This document shows, piece after piece, positions 53,985-62,476 of a stretch of 64,000 nt of DNA (the stretch's first letter is position 1; each line of letters begins with the position of its first letter). The DNA is taken from contig DATGLV010000030.1 of the NCBI GenBank assembly GCA_035293945.1, positions 62,001-126,000 of the forward strand. The letters run 5' to 3'. The translations under genes were made by a program, and so were the position numbers. The stretch comes from VAZQ01 sp035293945 (GTDB taxonomy: Bacteria; Pseudomonadota; Alphaproteobacteria; Rhizobiales; Xanthobacteraceae). The notes beneath the pieces were generated by a model. It saw only the letters and a program-made list of their open reading frames with translations. It searched no databases and was not told the DNA's origin.

Positions 53985-54260
53985 ATGACGCTCATGTTGA
54001 CCAAGACCATGACGGCTTTGCTGGCAGCCCTTCTCTTGGGCGCTTCCGCCGCGCAAGCGGCAAATAACAACAAGTCCGGGGCTGCTGAATCGGCTAATTT
54101 GGAGAGTGCAAATACTGCCGATTATGTCGCGGCACCCACTGCCAAACCCAAGACCAAAGCCGACAAACAAATCATCAGCGACGGCAAGTGCTGGATAAAC
54201 ACCAGCAACGGCAATTACGGTTGGACCGAGTGCCCGAAAGCATCCAGGCTTGGCGGTTGA
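53985..54260 (+). CDS. Small secreted protein
   Basis: The 91-residue protein has a clear signal peptide ('KTMTALLAALLLGASAAQA', cleavage near residue 25), a low-complexity Asn/Ser/Ala stretch and a C-terminal 'DGKCWINTSNGNYGWTECPK' with two Cys likely to form a disulfide. AAAGGAG lies upstream; the ATG at 53994 would give slightly better spacing than the one at 53985. It ends 81 bp from the convergent GT39-type gene. Function unknown. Confidence 0.65.
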   Translation: MTLMLTKTMTALLAALLLGASAAQAANNNKSGAAESANLESANTADYVAAPTAKPKTKADKQIISDGKCWINTSNGNYGWTECPKASRLGG

Positions 54261-54341
54261 GTCAAATCGGGCAAGTCGACTGCCCGTCTCTCTCGGATGC
54301 GGGCCCTTCTTGGCGCTGAAAGCCACCTTAAAGGCCGGAAG

Positions 54342-56060
54342 TCAAGAATGGGCGGCATGCCCCTCATCTCGCTCAGGCGGGCGCCGCGCGTAGATCCACG
54401 CAAAGGGCCTGCCGAAGCGTTCCACCATGTCGATCAGCACGAGGTCTCTAAGCCGCTCCGCACATGGCCATCGCTCCGTCGCGATGACATAATCGGCCCT
54501 GGCCGGATCTACCTCAATTCGCCAAGCTCGATGGAGAAGGGGGGCTACCAACGCCTCCCGATACCCCATGCAAACCGTGATGCTGGGAATTCGCGCCGCA
54601 ACTGTGCCCGAAGGGGCCTCGTAATCCAATCTGTGCTCGAGGCGCCGCACCGCCAGCGTGGCGGCGGCGGCCCAATAGTCCAAGTCGAACCGACCATAGG
54701 CTCCTGGCACACCGCCAGCCAGAGAATTCATCGCCATGTATTCGAGCGGATGGAGCTCCGCGAGGTTCCAAACGGTGAAGCCCGCATAGACACCGCTCAA
54801 GGCGGCGACGGGCAACCGAAATCGGGTCAGTACCGGCAGGATACGACCGAACCCGTATCCGCCAACCAGTGCAAGAAGCGGAATAACAAACAGAACGTGC
54901 CTGACGCCATCGTACAGCGTCGATCGGTCCGCGATAATGAAGGCCATGGGCAGAAGCAGCCCTGCCCACAGGATCAGTTGCACTCTAGACTCGGCGACAA
55001 ATAGCACGACATTTCTGATGCGCAGCGCAGCGCTGCCCGCCCCCTCGCAGCGAAATGCTTCTATTAGGCCCGCGCAGTCAGCGATCGAATAAGCGCATCC
55101 CGCCAGCAGCAGCAGCAAGAAAGCTTCCGGCAGCCGCGCCGCCAATTGACCGGCCACGTAGAACCACGGCAGATCAGTAGTGAGCACCGTGTGGCCCCAG
55201 AGACGAGTTTCGAACGAGTTGGGGTGGTTGGCGAAATAAAGAAAAGCCGTTTTGAAATTTTCGACCGGATTACCCGTTTGGAGCCACGGCCAAATCACAA
55301 AGGCGACGAGCCAACCGATCGCCAGTGCGCAGACGGTCCGTTCGCCAATCGACACGAGTTGCCTGGCACGGACATCGGCCGGATGCCTCAGGGTGGCGAG
55401 TGCGCACAGAATGACTGCGCCCAGCAGGTAGGCCTGAGTGATGAGCCCAGATGAGCGGGTCCCGATGGCAAGCCCGCTCAATGCCCCAGCCGCGATTGTG
55501 GCGGGCCAAGTCGGCACAATGTTGCGAGCCATTATCATGATGGCGAGCGTTGCCCAGGTCATCACCGACAGGAACGGGACATCGATGGGCGTGAAGAAGA
55601 GGCTGCCGTAGAGATAGCCGGTACCGAGGCAAAGGGTGATGGCGGTCAGGCCCGCCCAGCGGCCGAAGGCGAGCTTGCCCATGGGAAGGAGCGCCGCAAT
55701 GCCCAGGATTCCCACCGCAAACGTCATCGCGTGGCGAACGGTCCACGGGTTCGCCGGGACGCGTGATTGCACCCAGGCAATGAGGACATGGAACCATGGC
55801 CCATAGTACCAGAGCGTATCCTCCACCGAGTCGAACACGGAGCGATCGCGAAAGCCGCTGACGTACCAGGCCAATGCCTTGATTCCGTAGTCGTTGGCAT
55901 TGAATTCGTCGGCCGTTATGCCGTAGTCGGAAACCGTGGCGGCTCCAACCGTTGCTGCCGCGCTCAGGAGTGCAATTGCGGCGATCACCTCAGCATCGAT
56001 CCTGGCGACCGAAGAATCGGAAGAGTAGTGAAGCCATTGCGCGGGCGTGGTGTGCAACAT
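54342..56060 (-). CDS. Multi-spanning GT39/ArnT-like glycosyltransferase
   Basis: The 572-residue protein has about ten or more membrane segments and the GT-C hallmark of an acidic pair in the first periplasmic loop ('DYGITADEFNANDYG'). 'WYYGPWFHVLIAWVQSR', 'RHAMTFAVGILGIAALLP' and 'GTGYLYGSLFFTPIDVPFLSVMTWATLAIMI' are also present, as in dolichyl-phosphate-mannose mannosyltransferase-like (PMT_2) proteins. Such enzymes move sugars from polyprenyl-phosphate carriers onto lipids, polymers or proteins in the periplasm. The ATG at 56060 is chosen over 56123 because the first 21 residues are polar and unlike a family N-terminus. It is unlinked to the main polysaccharide cluster by about 10 kb. 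The acceptor is unknown. Confidence 0.75.
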   Translation of the reverse strand: MLHTTPAQWLHYSSDSSVARIDAEVIAAIALLSAAATVGAATVSDYGITADEFNANDYGIKALAWYVSGFRDRSVFDSVEDTLWYYGPWFHVLIAWVQSRVPANPWTVRHAMTFAVGILGIAALLPMGKLAFGRWAGLTAITLCLGTGYLYGSLFFTPIDVPFLSVMTWATLAIMIMARNIVPTWPATIAAGALSGLAIGTRSSGLITQAYLLGAVILCALATLRHPADVRARQLVSIGERTVCALAIGWLVAFVIWPWLQTGNPVENFKTAFLYFANHPNSFETRLWGHTVLTTDLPWFYVAGQLAARLPEAFLLLLLAGCAYSIADCAGLIEAFRCEGAGSAALRIRNVVLFVAESRVQLILWAGLLLPMAFIIADRSTLYDGVRHVLFVIPLLALVGGYGFGRILPVLTRFRLPVAALSGVYAGFTVWNLAELHPLEYMAMNSLAGGVPGAYGRFDLDYWAAAATLAVRRLEHRLDYEAPSGTVAARIPSITVCMGYREALVAPLLHRAWRIEVDPARADYVIATERWPCAERLRDLVLIDMVERFGRPFAWIYARRPPERDEGHAAHS

Positions 56061-56401
56061 GGCCCGATTATCTTTTTGGGCACCAAACGACGAAGGAGAA
56101 AATTGGCGGCCTACAAACCGCAATGCACCTCGGTAGGACTCATGTGGCCTGCCTATTCCAAATGCAACCGCAAGCTAAGCAGAACCAATTTGTTGACCAT
56201 TTTGTTCCAAATGATCTGGGGTGGTGAGCCGCAGCTGATCGACCGTTCCTTCGAAGCTCCGGAGAGCCGCTTGGGCTGCACGGACCAGCACCCCATCGGG
56301 AGCCATATCCTGATTGGCTCACTACAGGAGCTCGTAACGTAGCCTGCGGGTGCTTGGTTGCGATGTGTGGTGCTTCCCAGGATCGCAGCCGTTCCGAGCC
56401 C

Positions 56402-56743
56402 TCATCGGGCTCCCGAGACATTTGAGACGCTTGCTTCGGCCGGACCTAACCGCCGAAAATAGACCCGGTTCTCCGCTGGCATGAACTCCACTCGGGACTT
56501 GGTCAGTGCGGCAAAAGCCGCGATGCTTTGCTTGCCGGCTTCGTCGGTGTCACCAAACGCATAGCTCTTGTCCGCTCCGGAAAACAAGCTGCGTGCCTCC
56601 TCCAACGTCACCCAGGCGCGGTGATCCGGCAAAACCTTGTTCAATGATAGAAGCAAAGCCTCCTTGCTGGATGCCTCCAGCCGAGACGCATCCTCAAAGC
56701 GGAGCGTCGGAGGCGCAAACAGCGCTCGGATCCAGGAAAACAT
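56402..56743 (-). CDS. Small hypothetical protein
   Basis: The 113-residue protein is mostly helical at first ('ASSKEALLLSLNKVLPDHRAWVTLEEARSLFSG') and ends with a short beta-like part ('VEFMPAENRVYFRRL'). It lacks a signal peptide and I do not recognise a family. The frame is clean, the start ATG is well placed and the amino-acid use is normal, so it is probably real. It follows the DUF1236 gene and its terminator on the same strand. Confidence 0.55.
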   Translation of the reverse strand: MFSWIRALFAPPTLRFEDASRLEASSKEALLLSLNKVLPDHRAWVTLEEARSLFSGADKSYAFGDTDEAGKQSIAAFAALTKSRVEFMPAENRVYFRRLGPAEASVSNVSGAR

Positions 56744-56914
56744 GCTCGATAAACCTGCCCGGCTTTATGTTGGTTCCCCGATACCTGGAACCAGGTCAAT
56801 GCCGGCGAGCAAAAGCACGACGGCAACGCAGCTCGGCTTGCGGATGGACCAACAGCTCAAATTCGTGGCTGGCCAGCTTCGTCCGACGTATTCCGCCCGC
56901 CATTTCCCGTGCCA

Positions 56915-56942
56915 AAGAGGCCCGCCAATTGGCGGGCCTCTT
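56915..56942. terminator. Strong palindromic terminator after the DUF1236 gene
   Basis: A perfect 12-bp stem (AAGAGGCCCGCC at 56915-56926 with GGCGGGCCTCTT at 56931-56942) encloses the loop AATT. The A/T ends supply short U-tracts in both directions. It begins 14 bp after the stop of the minus-strand DUF1236 gene. Confidence 0.85.
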
Positions 56943-56955
56943 AAGTCGTCGTCCA

Positions 56956-57321
56956 CTATTCGATCACGCGAATGACCTTGCGAGTACGCGGCTCGACGAT
57001 CACTCGCTTTTCGTTCACATACGCATATTCATAATCATGATGGCGGGGAATTTCGTAAACGTGAACGGTCCGTGGTAGCGGCTCACCAACCACAATGTCC
57101 TCCCTCACACGATCGTAGCGCCGCGGGTGCCCGGTCACGAATCCCAAAATGTCGCCCGGGAGCTCAACTGCCGCCCCAACAGCACCGCCGACAATCGCGC
57201 CTGCTGGCCCAGCTGCTCGCCCCCCGTCGCGAAATCCCTGCTCAGCAGGTGATTGCGCCCCTGCCGCTCCAGACCAAAGGCTGAGTGAGGCGATAGCCGC
57301 TATGACTAGACGTTTGTTCAT
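56956..57321 (-). CDS. DUF1236-family secreted protein
   Basis: The 121-residue protein has a signal peptide ('KRLVIAAIASLSLWSGAAGA', cleavage near residue 22). A Gly/Ala-rich stretch ('GGRAAGPAGAIVGGAVGAAVELPG') is followed by a C-terminal domain, 'VVGEPLPRTVHVYEIPRHHDYEYAYVNEKRVIVEPRTRKVIRVIE', the pattern of DUF1236 (P-x-Y-x-Y-A-Y-V-N ... V-x-P-x-T-R-x-V). GAGGGAG lies upstream of the ATG at 57321. DUF1236 proteins are common in Bradyrhizobium and have no firm function. Confidence 0.85.
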   Translation of the reverse strand: MNKRLVIAAIASLSLWSGAAGAQSPAEQGFRDGGRAAGPAGAIVGGAVGAAVELPGDILGFVTGHPRRYDRVREDIVVGEPLPRTVHVYEIPRHHDYEYAYVNEKRVIVEPRTRKVIRVIE

Positions 57322-57648
57322 TGGAGTCTCCCTCTTTAGCCGCTTTGTGGTCGATCGTTGACCGGCCCTCTAACGCAGAAGAGCGGGGCCGTGTTCCAGA
57401 TGAGAATCACATGAACAGCTATTCAGCGGCATCTTATCAGCTTGATTCCGCCACTCTCCGCCTCAGGAAAACAAGCGTTCGTATGCTGCCAGGACCAGTC
57501 ATTATCGACATCGCAAGCCTCTTCCTACTTGCGGCTAACCACAGAGGCGCCAGCCACGTGCTCCTAAACGATCTGTAATGTTCTGGAACTAACACATCCA
57601 TACTTTTGTTGTTGTTTGTTGTTGCTGACCGACAGCAAAAGGAGATCT
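57322..57648. promoter_or_regulatory. Divergent promoter region, possible EcfG-type promoter
   Basis: No gene is supported. GGAAC at 57585-57589 is followed after 17 bp by TGTT (57607-57610). This is close to the GGAAC-N16/17-CGTT form of the rhizobial general-stress sigma factor EcfG and lies about 40 bp before the small secreted-protein gene at 57649. Confidence 0.3.
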
Positions 57649-57828
57649 ATGTTTGCTAAGACGAAGCTAGCTCTCGCGGCGATGCTGATGCTTGGTGCTG
57701 CGTCTGCAGTCCAAGCGGCGAGCGACAACGATGGTGGAAATGCAACGGGCGGATACCGCGTCGGACCAATGGGGCAGCACTTGAGTGGCGCGAACCCGGT
57801 CTACCACCACTCGCTGAGATGCTTATAG
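57649..57828 (+). CDS. Small secreted protein
   Basis: The 59-residue protein is a signal peptide ('KTKLALAAMLMLGAASAVQA', cleavage near residue 24) plus a short Gly/Asn-rich mature part ('SDNDGGNATGGYRVGPMGQHL'). AAGGAG lies 6 nt before the ATG at 57649, which fixes the start. Function unknown; many such tiny exported proteins occur in Bradyrhizobium. Confidence 0.65.
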   Translation: MFAKTKLALAAMLMLGAASAVQAASDNDGGNATGGYRVGPMGQHLSGANPVYHHSLRCL

Positions 57829-57927
57829 ATATGATCGGAGTCCGTTTGCTTTCGTTCCTGGATATTACCGGCACTGGAGATGGGAGTAGACGACGGCCTG
57901 TCGAAAAAACATTGAGAGGGCCGCGAG

Positions 57928-58270
57928 GAGGGAAAGAGTTTTGGGCATCAGTCCCTCTCTGGCGATTTGTAGAACGGGCGTCGTGGTTGAATTCAAGCGG
58001 TCGCATCCTCGTAAGGTGCAGCTTCGGCTGCAGCAAAGCCGCCCAGTGCGCGCCGGCATGACCACTGCAGCTTGGTGGCTGCCGGAGCCGCCCGCGATTA
58101 GCCTAAGTGCGAGAGCTTCTTCGCGGCCTGGGGATGAGAGATTGTTCGCCGGTCCCGCTTCGAGATCGAAGCCGAAGCATGTTGTCGGTCTTCGAGTTCA
58201 TCAAAGCTTTCTGCGATCCCTACCGCCCTCATTCCTTCGACCGGGGCACTCACAAGCGGCACGGCAAGGC
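57928..58270 (+). repeat. Dispersed repeat copy B (about 340 bp)
   Basis: It is colinear with 47004-47321. Copy B has an extra segment around 57990-58025 ('CGGTCGCATCCTCGTAAGG'), absent from copy A. On the minus strand both copies can be read as 'FD(E/K)LEDR..', but frameshifts differ, so neither appears to be an intact gene. Confidence 0.7.
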
Positions 58271-58383
58271 GGGCCGGCGCGTGGCGGCGCGCGCGGCAAC
58301 GGCTTTTCGCAACCGCGGCGGCGCCCATCACCGACTGGTCCCTGCCTCGGTGTTCTGACGCCGTGCCCCTGCACGCCTCGCCT

Positions 58384-58397
58384 TTGATCTAAGTCAA
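58384..58397. promoter_or_regulatory. FNR/FixK-type box upstream of the Gly/Trp-rich protein
   Basis: TTGATCTAAGTCAA matches TTGAT-N4-(A/G)TCAA, the FixK/FNR family operator, 123 bp before the start codon at 58520. Confidence 0.55.
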
Positions 58398-58519
58398 GAG
58401 CCGCACCTGCCGGGCGGGCACGATGCGATCAGCCCGTCTCGTCAGGCGGACGCAGATGTCGTTGCGCGAGCAAGGCTGCCAGCCTCGCTCAGCGCCCTGA
58501 GTTCCTGATGGAGGTATTC

Positions 58520-59065
58520 ATGAAGAAGATCTTGCTCATTGCGGCAGCAACGCTGGTGGCGATCGCCTCGGGGCCCGACCCGGCATCCGCGGCTCGCTTC
58601 GGCGGCGGCGGTTTTCGCGGCGCGGCGATCGGCGGCGGCGGTTTTCGTGGCGCGGCGATCGGCGGAGGCTGGCGCGGCGCCGGCTGGCGCGGCGGCTTGG
58701 GCTGGGCTGGAGCGCGGCCCGGCTGGGGCGTGGGCACTAGGTGGGCCTGGGGCGGGCGTCCAGGTTGGGGCTGGGGCGGCAGGTGGGGCTGGGGTGGCAG
58801 ATGGGGCTGGCCGGTTGCCGCCGGAATCGGCGTGGGTCTCGCCGCCAGCAGTTGGGGCAGCAGTTGGGGCGACGACTGCACCGCCTGGGACGGCGTCAGC
58901 TGGGTGAACGTCTGCAATTCTTACGGGTATGGCTCTTACGCATATCCCTCCTATGGATTCGTTTCCGTCGGCTACCAGCCCTGGGGATGGGGATCTGTCG
59001 GCGTCCGGCCCTGGGGATGGGGCTGGCGAGGCGGATGGGGATGGCGGGGCGGGTTCTGGCGGTGA
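58520..59065 (+). CDS. Secreted Gly/Trp-rich low-complexity protein
   Basis: The 181-residue protein has a signal peptide ('KKILLIAAATLVAIASG', cleavage near 'ASA-AR'). Tandem 'GGGGFRGAAI' repeats, a long Gly/Trp/Arg-rich region with 'WGGRWGW' units, a Cys pair ('DDCTAW...VNVCN'), a Tyr/Gly-rich patch and a second 'WGWG' region follow. GGAGG lies 6 nt before the ATG at 58520, so the ATG at 58508 is rejected. Such Gly/Trp-rich exported proteins may be envelope or extracellular structural proteins; the function is unknown. Confidence 0.7.
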   Translation: MKKILLIAAATLVAIASGPDPASAARFGGGGFRGAAIGGGGFRGAAIGGGWRGAGWRGGLGWAGARPGWGVGTRWAWGGRPGWGWGGRWGWGGRWGWPVAAGIGVGLAASSWGSSWGDDCTAWDGVSWVNVCNSYGYGSYAYPSYGFVSVGYQPWGWGSVGVRPWGWGWRGGWGWRGGFWR

Positions 59066-59470
59066 TCGAACGGCCGGAGGCCGATCGCGAAGCATGACTC
59101 CGACTGATTGAATCTGGCTTCGGACATGAACAGGGCACCCGCGATCCTGTTCCTGCGGATCAAGTACGCGGGGTCGCGGACGCGCCTGTCATCGCGCAGC
59201 GTCAGGAAGGGCCAGTGCCTGCGACGAACACCGCAAGCCTGAGCTTCGATCGCACCGGCGCTGATTGGCAATCGCGGTCTCAATCGATCTAACTGTTGGG
59301 CGAGACGTCTGCTCCCCGTAGATCAATGCGTTTGATCTAGATCAATATTCAGCCCAGCGTCGTGTTTAATTCTGTGGGCTCTCTCCGCTGGTCCTTGAGG
59401 AGCCGCTGGGGTTGCGCGCCATCTGTCAGGTTGCCGCGGGCAATTCTGGCTTTCTCCGGGTGAACCGCAA
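59066..59470. other. Intergenic, promoter of the DUF3302-HlyD operon
   Basis: These 405 bp carry no supported gene. The FNR/FixK palindrome at 59332-59345 lies here. Confidence 0.5.
59332..59345. promoter_or_regulatory. Perfect FNR/FixK palindrome
   Basis: TTGATCTAGATCAA is a perfect 14-bp palindrome identical to the FNR/FixK consensus TTGAT-N4-ATCAA, 126 bp upstream of the DUF3302 start. It suggests control by oxygen limitation through FixK or a relative. Confidence 0.7.
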
Positions 59471-59824
59471 ATGCTGGACGATCCGTTCCTCAATTATTTC
59501 GCGCTTGGTCTGCTGATCTTCGTTGTCTTCGTGCTGTTCTACGGCATCATCGCAATCCACGACATTCCCGCCCGGATCGCCCAAGCCCGTCACCACCCGC
59601 ACGAGGACGCTATCCATGCGGCTGGCTGGGTAAGTCTATTCACGCTGCACGTGCTTTGGCCTTTTCTTTGGATTTGGGCAATGGCCTACCAGCCGGAACG
59701 GGGGTGGGGCTTCGCTCACAAGGCGGACCAGCCACCCTCCCCCGTAGACCCCGCCAGCGAGCAGGAGAAATTGAAACATCGACTGGCGGAGATTGAGGCC
59801 AGGCTCGGAATCGGAGGCTCCTGA
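59471..59824 (+). CDS. DUF3302 inner-membrane protein (YiaW/YibI-like)
   Basis: The 117-residue protein has two membrane segments (about 10-27 and 50-72), the intervening 'IHDIPARIAQARHHPHEDAIHAAGWVSLFTLHVLWPFLWIWA' typical of DUF3302, and a charged C-terminal helix. In enterobacteria this family is always paired with an HlyD-type protein (yiaW-yiaV, yibI-yibH), as here. The stop overlaps the next start (TGATG), so the two are translationally coupled. Together they probably form part of an export or efflux system with an unidentified partner. Confidence 0.8.
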   Translation: MLDDPFLNYFALGLLIFVVFVLFYGIIAIHDIPARIAQARHHPHEDAIHAAGWVSLFTLHVLWPFLWIWAMAYQPERGWGFAHKADQPPSPVDPASEQEKLKHRLAEIEARLGIGGS

Positions 59825-60966
59825 TGGAAATTCTGCTTGTCTTAACCTACGTGGCGATTTGCTACGCCGTGTTCAAGCTTTTCAGAATTCCCGTCAATCA
59901 ATGGTCGCTTGCGACAGCGGGGCTTGGTGGCATCCTCGGGCTTGCGCTGCTGTTCGTAACAATGGCCTACAACCACCCGTTTTCAACAAATGCGCGCATC
60001 TACTTCGCGGTAACCCCGATACTGCCCGCCGTCAGAGGGCGCGTAATTGAGGTGCCAGTCGAAGCGAACACGCCGCTAAGGAAAGGCGACGTGCTGTTCC
60101 GCATCGACCCGGGTCCTTACCAATACGTTGTGGATCAAAAAAAGGCGGCGCTTGCAGAAGCCGAGCAAAACGTCAAACAGCTTCAAGCCTCGGTTGATCA
60201 GGCGACCGCGGACTCGGAACGCGCAAAAGCCGAAGCAGAGTTGGCACAGCAGAATTACGATCGGCAGTCCGAGCTTTTTTCGAAAAACGTCATTGCGCGG
60301 GCCACCCTCGACACATACACCCGCAACCTTGAAACGGCCAAACAGTCCTATGTCGGCGCCCAGGCAAATGAGGATCGTGCACGGCTCGCCTCCTCCTCGC
60401 AGATAGATGGGGTCAACACCCAGGTCGCACGATTGCGGGCGGAATTGGATGATGCTCAGTACGATCTCGATCAGACCGTGGTCCGCGCGCCGGCGAACGG
60501 CTTCGTGACCCAGGTCGCCCTGGAGCCGGGTCTTTATGTGGTGCCGGCGCCCTTTCGGCCCGCGATGACTTTCGTCAATACCGATGCCAAAGCCAAGGCG
60601 CTCGGGGCTGCGTTCCAGCAAAATGCGCTGCAGCGCGTCCGGGCCGGCGACAAGGCGGAGATCGCGTTTCAATCGGTGCCGGGCCGTGTCTTCAAAGGCA
60701 AAGTCAGGATTCTCCTGGACGCGATCGCGGCCGGACAGATGCAGGCATCCGGCACTCTGCAGGATTTCGGAGCAGCCGCTGGTGAAAGTCGCGGAATGGC
60801 ACTGATCGATATCACCGACGACATCTCACCCTATCAGATTCCCGTCGGATCGGCTGCCGAAGTCGCCATTTACACGGACCACATTAGGGAGCTTTCCCTG
60901 CTCCGCAAAATTCTGCTCCGTATGCGAAGCTGGGAGAATTACATCTTCCTCGAAGGACACATTTGA
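59824..60966 (+). CDS. HlyD-family membrane-fusion protein (YiaV/YibH-like)
   Basis: The 380-residue protein has two N-terminal membrane segments (about 3-19 and 28-48), then a lipoyl-like half ('RGRVIEVPVEANTPLRKGDVLFRIDPGPYQ'). A long alpha-hairpin coiled coil (about 105-205), the second lipoyl half ('VRAPANGFVTQVALEPGLYVV') and a beta-barrel domain follow. It is an adaptor that bridges an inner-membrane exporter to the outer membrane. It starts within the stop of the DUF3302 gene. The transporter it serves is not encoded next to it; a broken SulP fragment follows. Confidence 0.87.
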   Translation: MEILLVLTYVAICYAVFKLFRIPVNQWSLATAGLGGILGLALLFVTMAYNHPFSTNARIYFAVTPILPAVRGRVIEVPVEANTPLRKGDVLFRIDPGPYQYVVDQKKAALAEAEQNVKQLQASVDQATADSERAKAEAELAQQNYDRQSELFSKNVIARATLDTYTRNLETAKQSYVGAQANEDRARLASSSQIDGVNTQVARLRAELDDAQYDLDQTVVRAPANGFVTQVALEPGLYVVPAPFRPAMTFVNTDAKAKALGAAFQQNALQRVRAGDKAEIAFQSVPGRVFKGKVRILLDAIAAGQMQASGTLQDFGAAAGESRGMALIDITDDISPYQIPVGSAAEVAIYTDHIRELSLLRKILLRMRSWENYIFLEGHI

Positions 60967-61039
60967 ACGTTGCTTCGCGGCTGGCCATCAATCTGACAGC
61001 TGGAAATCGTCCAGTTCGTGGCGATGTCCGAACCTCCGG

Positions 61040-61231
61040 TTGGCGGCGCCAGGCTATCGCCGCGATCGGCTGTTGCCTGGCCTTCTTGCCGGCCTCGCTC
61101 TTTGGGCCGTGATGGTGCCGGAGGGGATGGCTTACGCGGGTATCGTCGGCGTGCCACTCATCCATTATGGGACTCTGCACGATTGTGCCGCCATTGCTGG
61201 CCTACGCGCTGCTTGCCACCCATGTCTTAGG
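61040..61231 (+). pseudogene. SulP anion-transporter N-terminal remnant with frameshift
   Basis: One frame gives 'RRDRLLPGLLAGLALWAVMVPEGMAYAGIVGVP', the first membrane segments of SulP permeases (LxxGLxAG ... VPEGMAYA). After a frameshift near 61163 the next frame gives 'IMGLCTIVPPLLAYALLAT', the continuation of the same family. Homology then stops, about 65 residues into a protein that is normally 500 or more. It is a deletion remnant between the HlyD-type gene and tRNA-Pro. Confidence 0.75.
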
Positions 61232-61273
61232 TACGATCTGTTACCCATGTATCAGGGCCGGACAGCAGAAAAC

Positions 61274-61350
61274 TGGTCGGAGTGGCAGGATTTGAACCTG
61301 CGACCCCCACGTCCCGAACGTGGTGCGCTACCAGACTGCGCTACACTCCG
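61274..61350 (-). tRNA. tRNA-Pro, anticodon CGG
   Basis: The minus strand folds as a standard tRNA. The acceptor stem is CGGAGTG / CACTCCG. The D arm includes AGCGCAGTCTGGTAGCGC. The anticodon stem is CCACG / CGTGG with loop TTCGGGA (anticodon CGG, codon CCG). The T arm includes GCAGGTTCAAATCCTGC. An encoded CCA lies at 61276-61274. Confidence 0.95.
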
Positions 61351-61460
61351 ACTGGAGGCGGTCTTATATCGACGGCCCCGCGGGCCTGCAAGCCGGGCCT
61401 CGAAGCCGGGGCGGAAGGCAGCGCCCCCGAGACGACCCAAGATCCCGAGATGAGCCGAGA

Positions 61461-62459
61461 ATGACCAGAGCCCCCACCACCCGCGTGTTGCCCGCCGGTT
61501 CCGCGGCGGTCGAGGAGGCCGCGCGCTGCCTTGCTGCCGGTGGGCTCGTGGCGTTCCCAACCGAGACCGTCTACGGGCTCGGGGCGGATGCCCGGAACGG
61601 CGAAGCTGTCGCCCGCCTTTATGCGGCCAAGGGCAGGCCCGCGTTCAATCCGCTGATCTGCCATGTGACCGATGCCAGCGCGGCCGCTGCGCTCGGGCAG
61701 TTCAATGCGGATGCGGAGCGGCTTGCCAGGGCTTTCTGGCCTGGTCCGCTGACGCTGGTGGTTCCGAAAATGCCAGGCTGCGAGGTGGCCGAGCTCGCAA
61801 CCGCGGGCCTGTCGACCATCGGGCTCAGGGTGCCGGACCATCCGGTCGCGCAGGCCATTCTGCAGGCGTTCGGCCGGGAGGTGGTGGCGCCGTCGGCAAA
61901 CCGCTCCGGCCATGTCTCGCCGACGACCGCCGCGCATGTGCTCGCGGACCTGCGCGGCCGCGTCGACCTCATCGTCGACGGCGGGCCTGCGCCGGTCGGG
62001 CTTGAATCCACCATCGTGGCCATAGTAAAGCGTCCGATCTTGCTGCGGCCCGGCGGCCTGCCGCGCGCCGAGATCGAAGCGGCGCTCGGGCACGCGCTCG
62101 CCGAAAATCCACACGGCCAAGCTGCGCGGATGGAAGAAGCTCCGGTCGCGCCGGGGCAGCTCGCTTCACACTACGCGCCGCGCGCACGCCTTCGGCTCGC
62201 CGCGACCAGCGTTGCTGCAGGCGAAGCACTGCTCGCCTTCGGGCCGTCGCTGCCGCCGGGCGCCGAGCAAGCCGCCGGCGTGCTGAACCTCTCAACCGGC
62301 GGCGATTTGATCGAGGCGGCCGCCAACTTGTTCTCGCATTTGCGCGCGCTCGATGCCGAAGGCGTCGCCACCATCGCGGTCATGCGGATCCCGCGCGAGG
62401 GACTCGGCGAAGCGATCAATGATCGACTGAGCCGCGGCGAGGCGCCGCGCCGAGCTTAG
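61461..62459 (+). CDS. Threonylcarbamoyl-AMP synthase (Sua5/YrdC family)
   Basis: The 332-residue protein has an N-terminal YrdC domain ('AAGGLVAFPTETVYGLGADA', 'AKGRPAFNPLICHV', 'FWPGPLTLVV', 'TIGLRVPDHPVAQAIL', 'VVAPSANRSGHVSPTTAAHVL') and a C-terminal Sua5 domain ('APGQLASHYAPRARLRL'). It makes L-threonylcarbamoyl-AMP from threonine, bicarbonate and ATP for the t6A37 modification of tRNAs that read ANN codons. The long open frame starts upstream inside the tRNA, but the ATG at 61461 is where the family begins. It is convergent with the LuxR-type gene, with a gap of 17 bp. Confidence 0.93.
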   Translation: MTRAPTTRVLPAGSAAVEEAARCLAAGGLVAFPTETVYGLGADARNGEAVARLYAAKGRPAFNPLICHVTDASAAAALGQFNADAERLARAFWPGPLTLVVPKMPGCEVAELATAGLSTIGLRVPDHPVAQAILQAFGREVVAPSANRSGHVSPTTAAHVLADLRGRVDLIVDGGPAPVGLESTIVAIVKRPILLRPGGLPRAEIEAALGHALAENPHGQAARMEEAPVAPGQLASHYAPRARLRLAATSVAAGEALLAFGPSLPPGAEQAAGVLNLSTGGDLIEAAANLFSHLRALDAEGVATIAVMRIPREGLGEAINDRLSRGEAPRRA

Positions 62460-62476
62460 CGCATTCCGCGTCGTCC

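Larger units (their letters stand above)
57829..58519. other. Intergenic region with repeat copy B and an FNR/FixK-like box
   Basis: These 691 bp hold no supported gene. The stretch 57928-58270 is the second copy of the dispersed repeat, and 58384-58397 is the box listed separately. Confidence 0.55.

Noticed and set aside
61320..61460. Upstream extension of the Sua5 frame
   Set aside because: It begins inside tRNA-Pro and has no similarity to the family; the ATG at 61461 fits.
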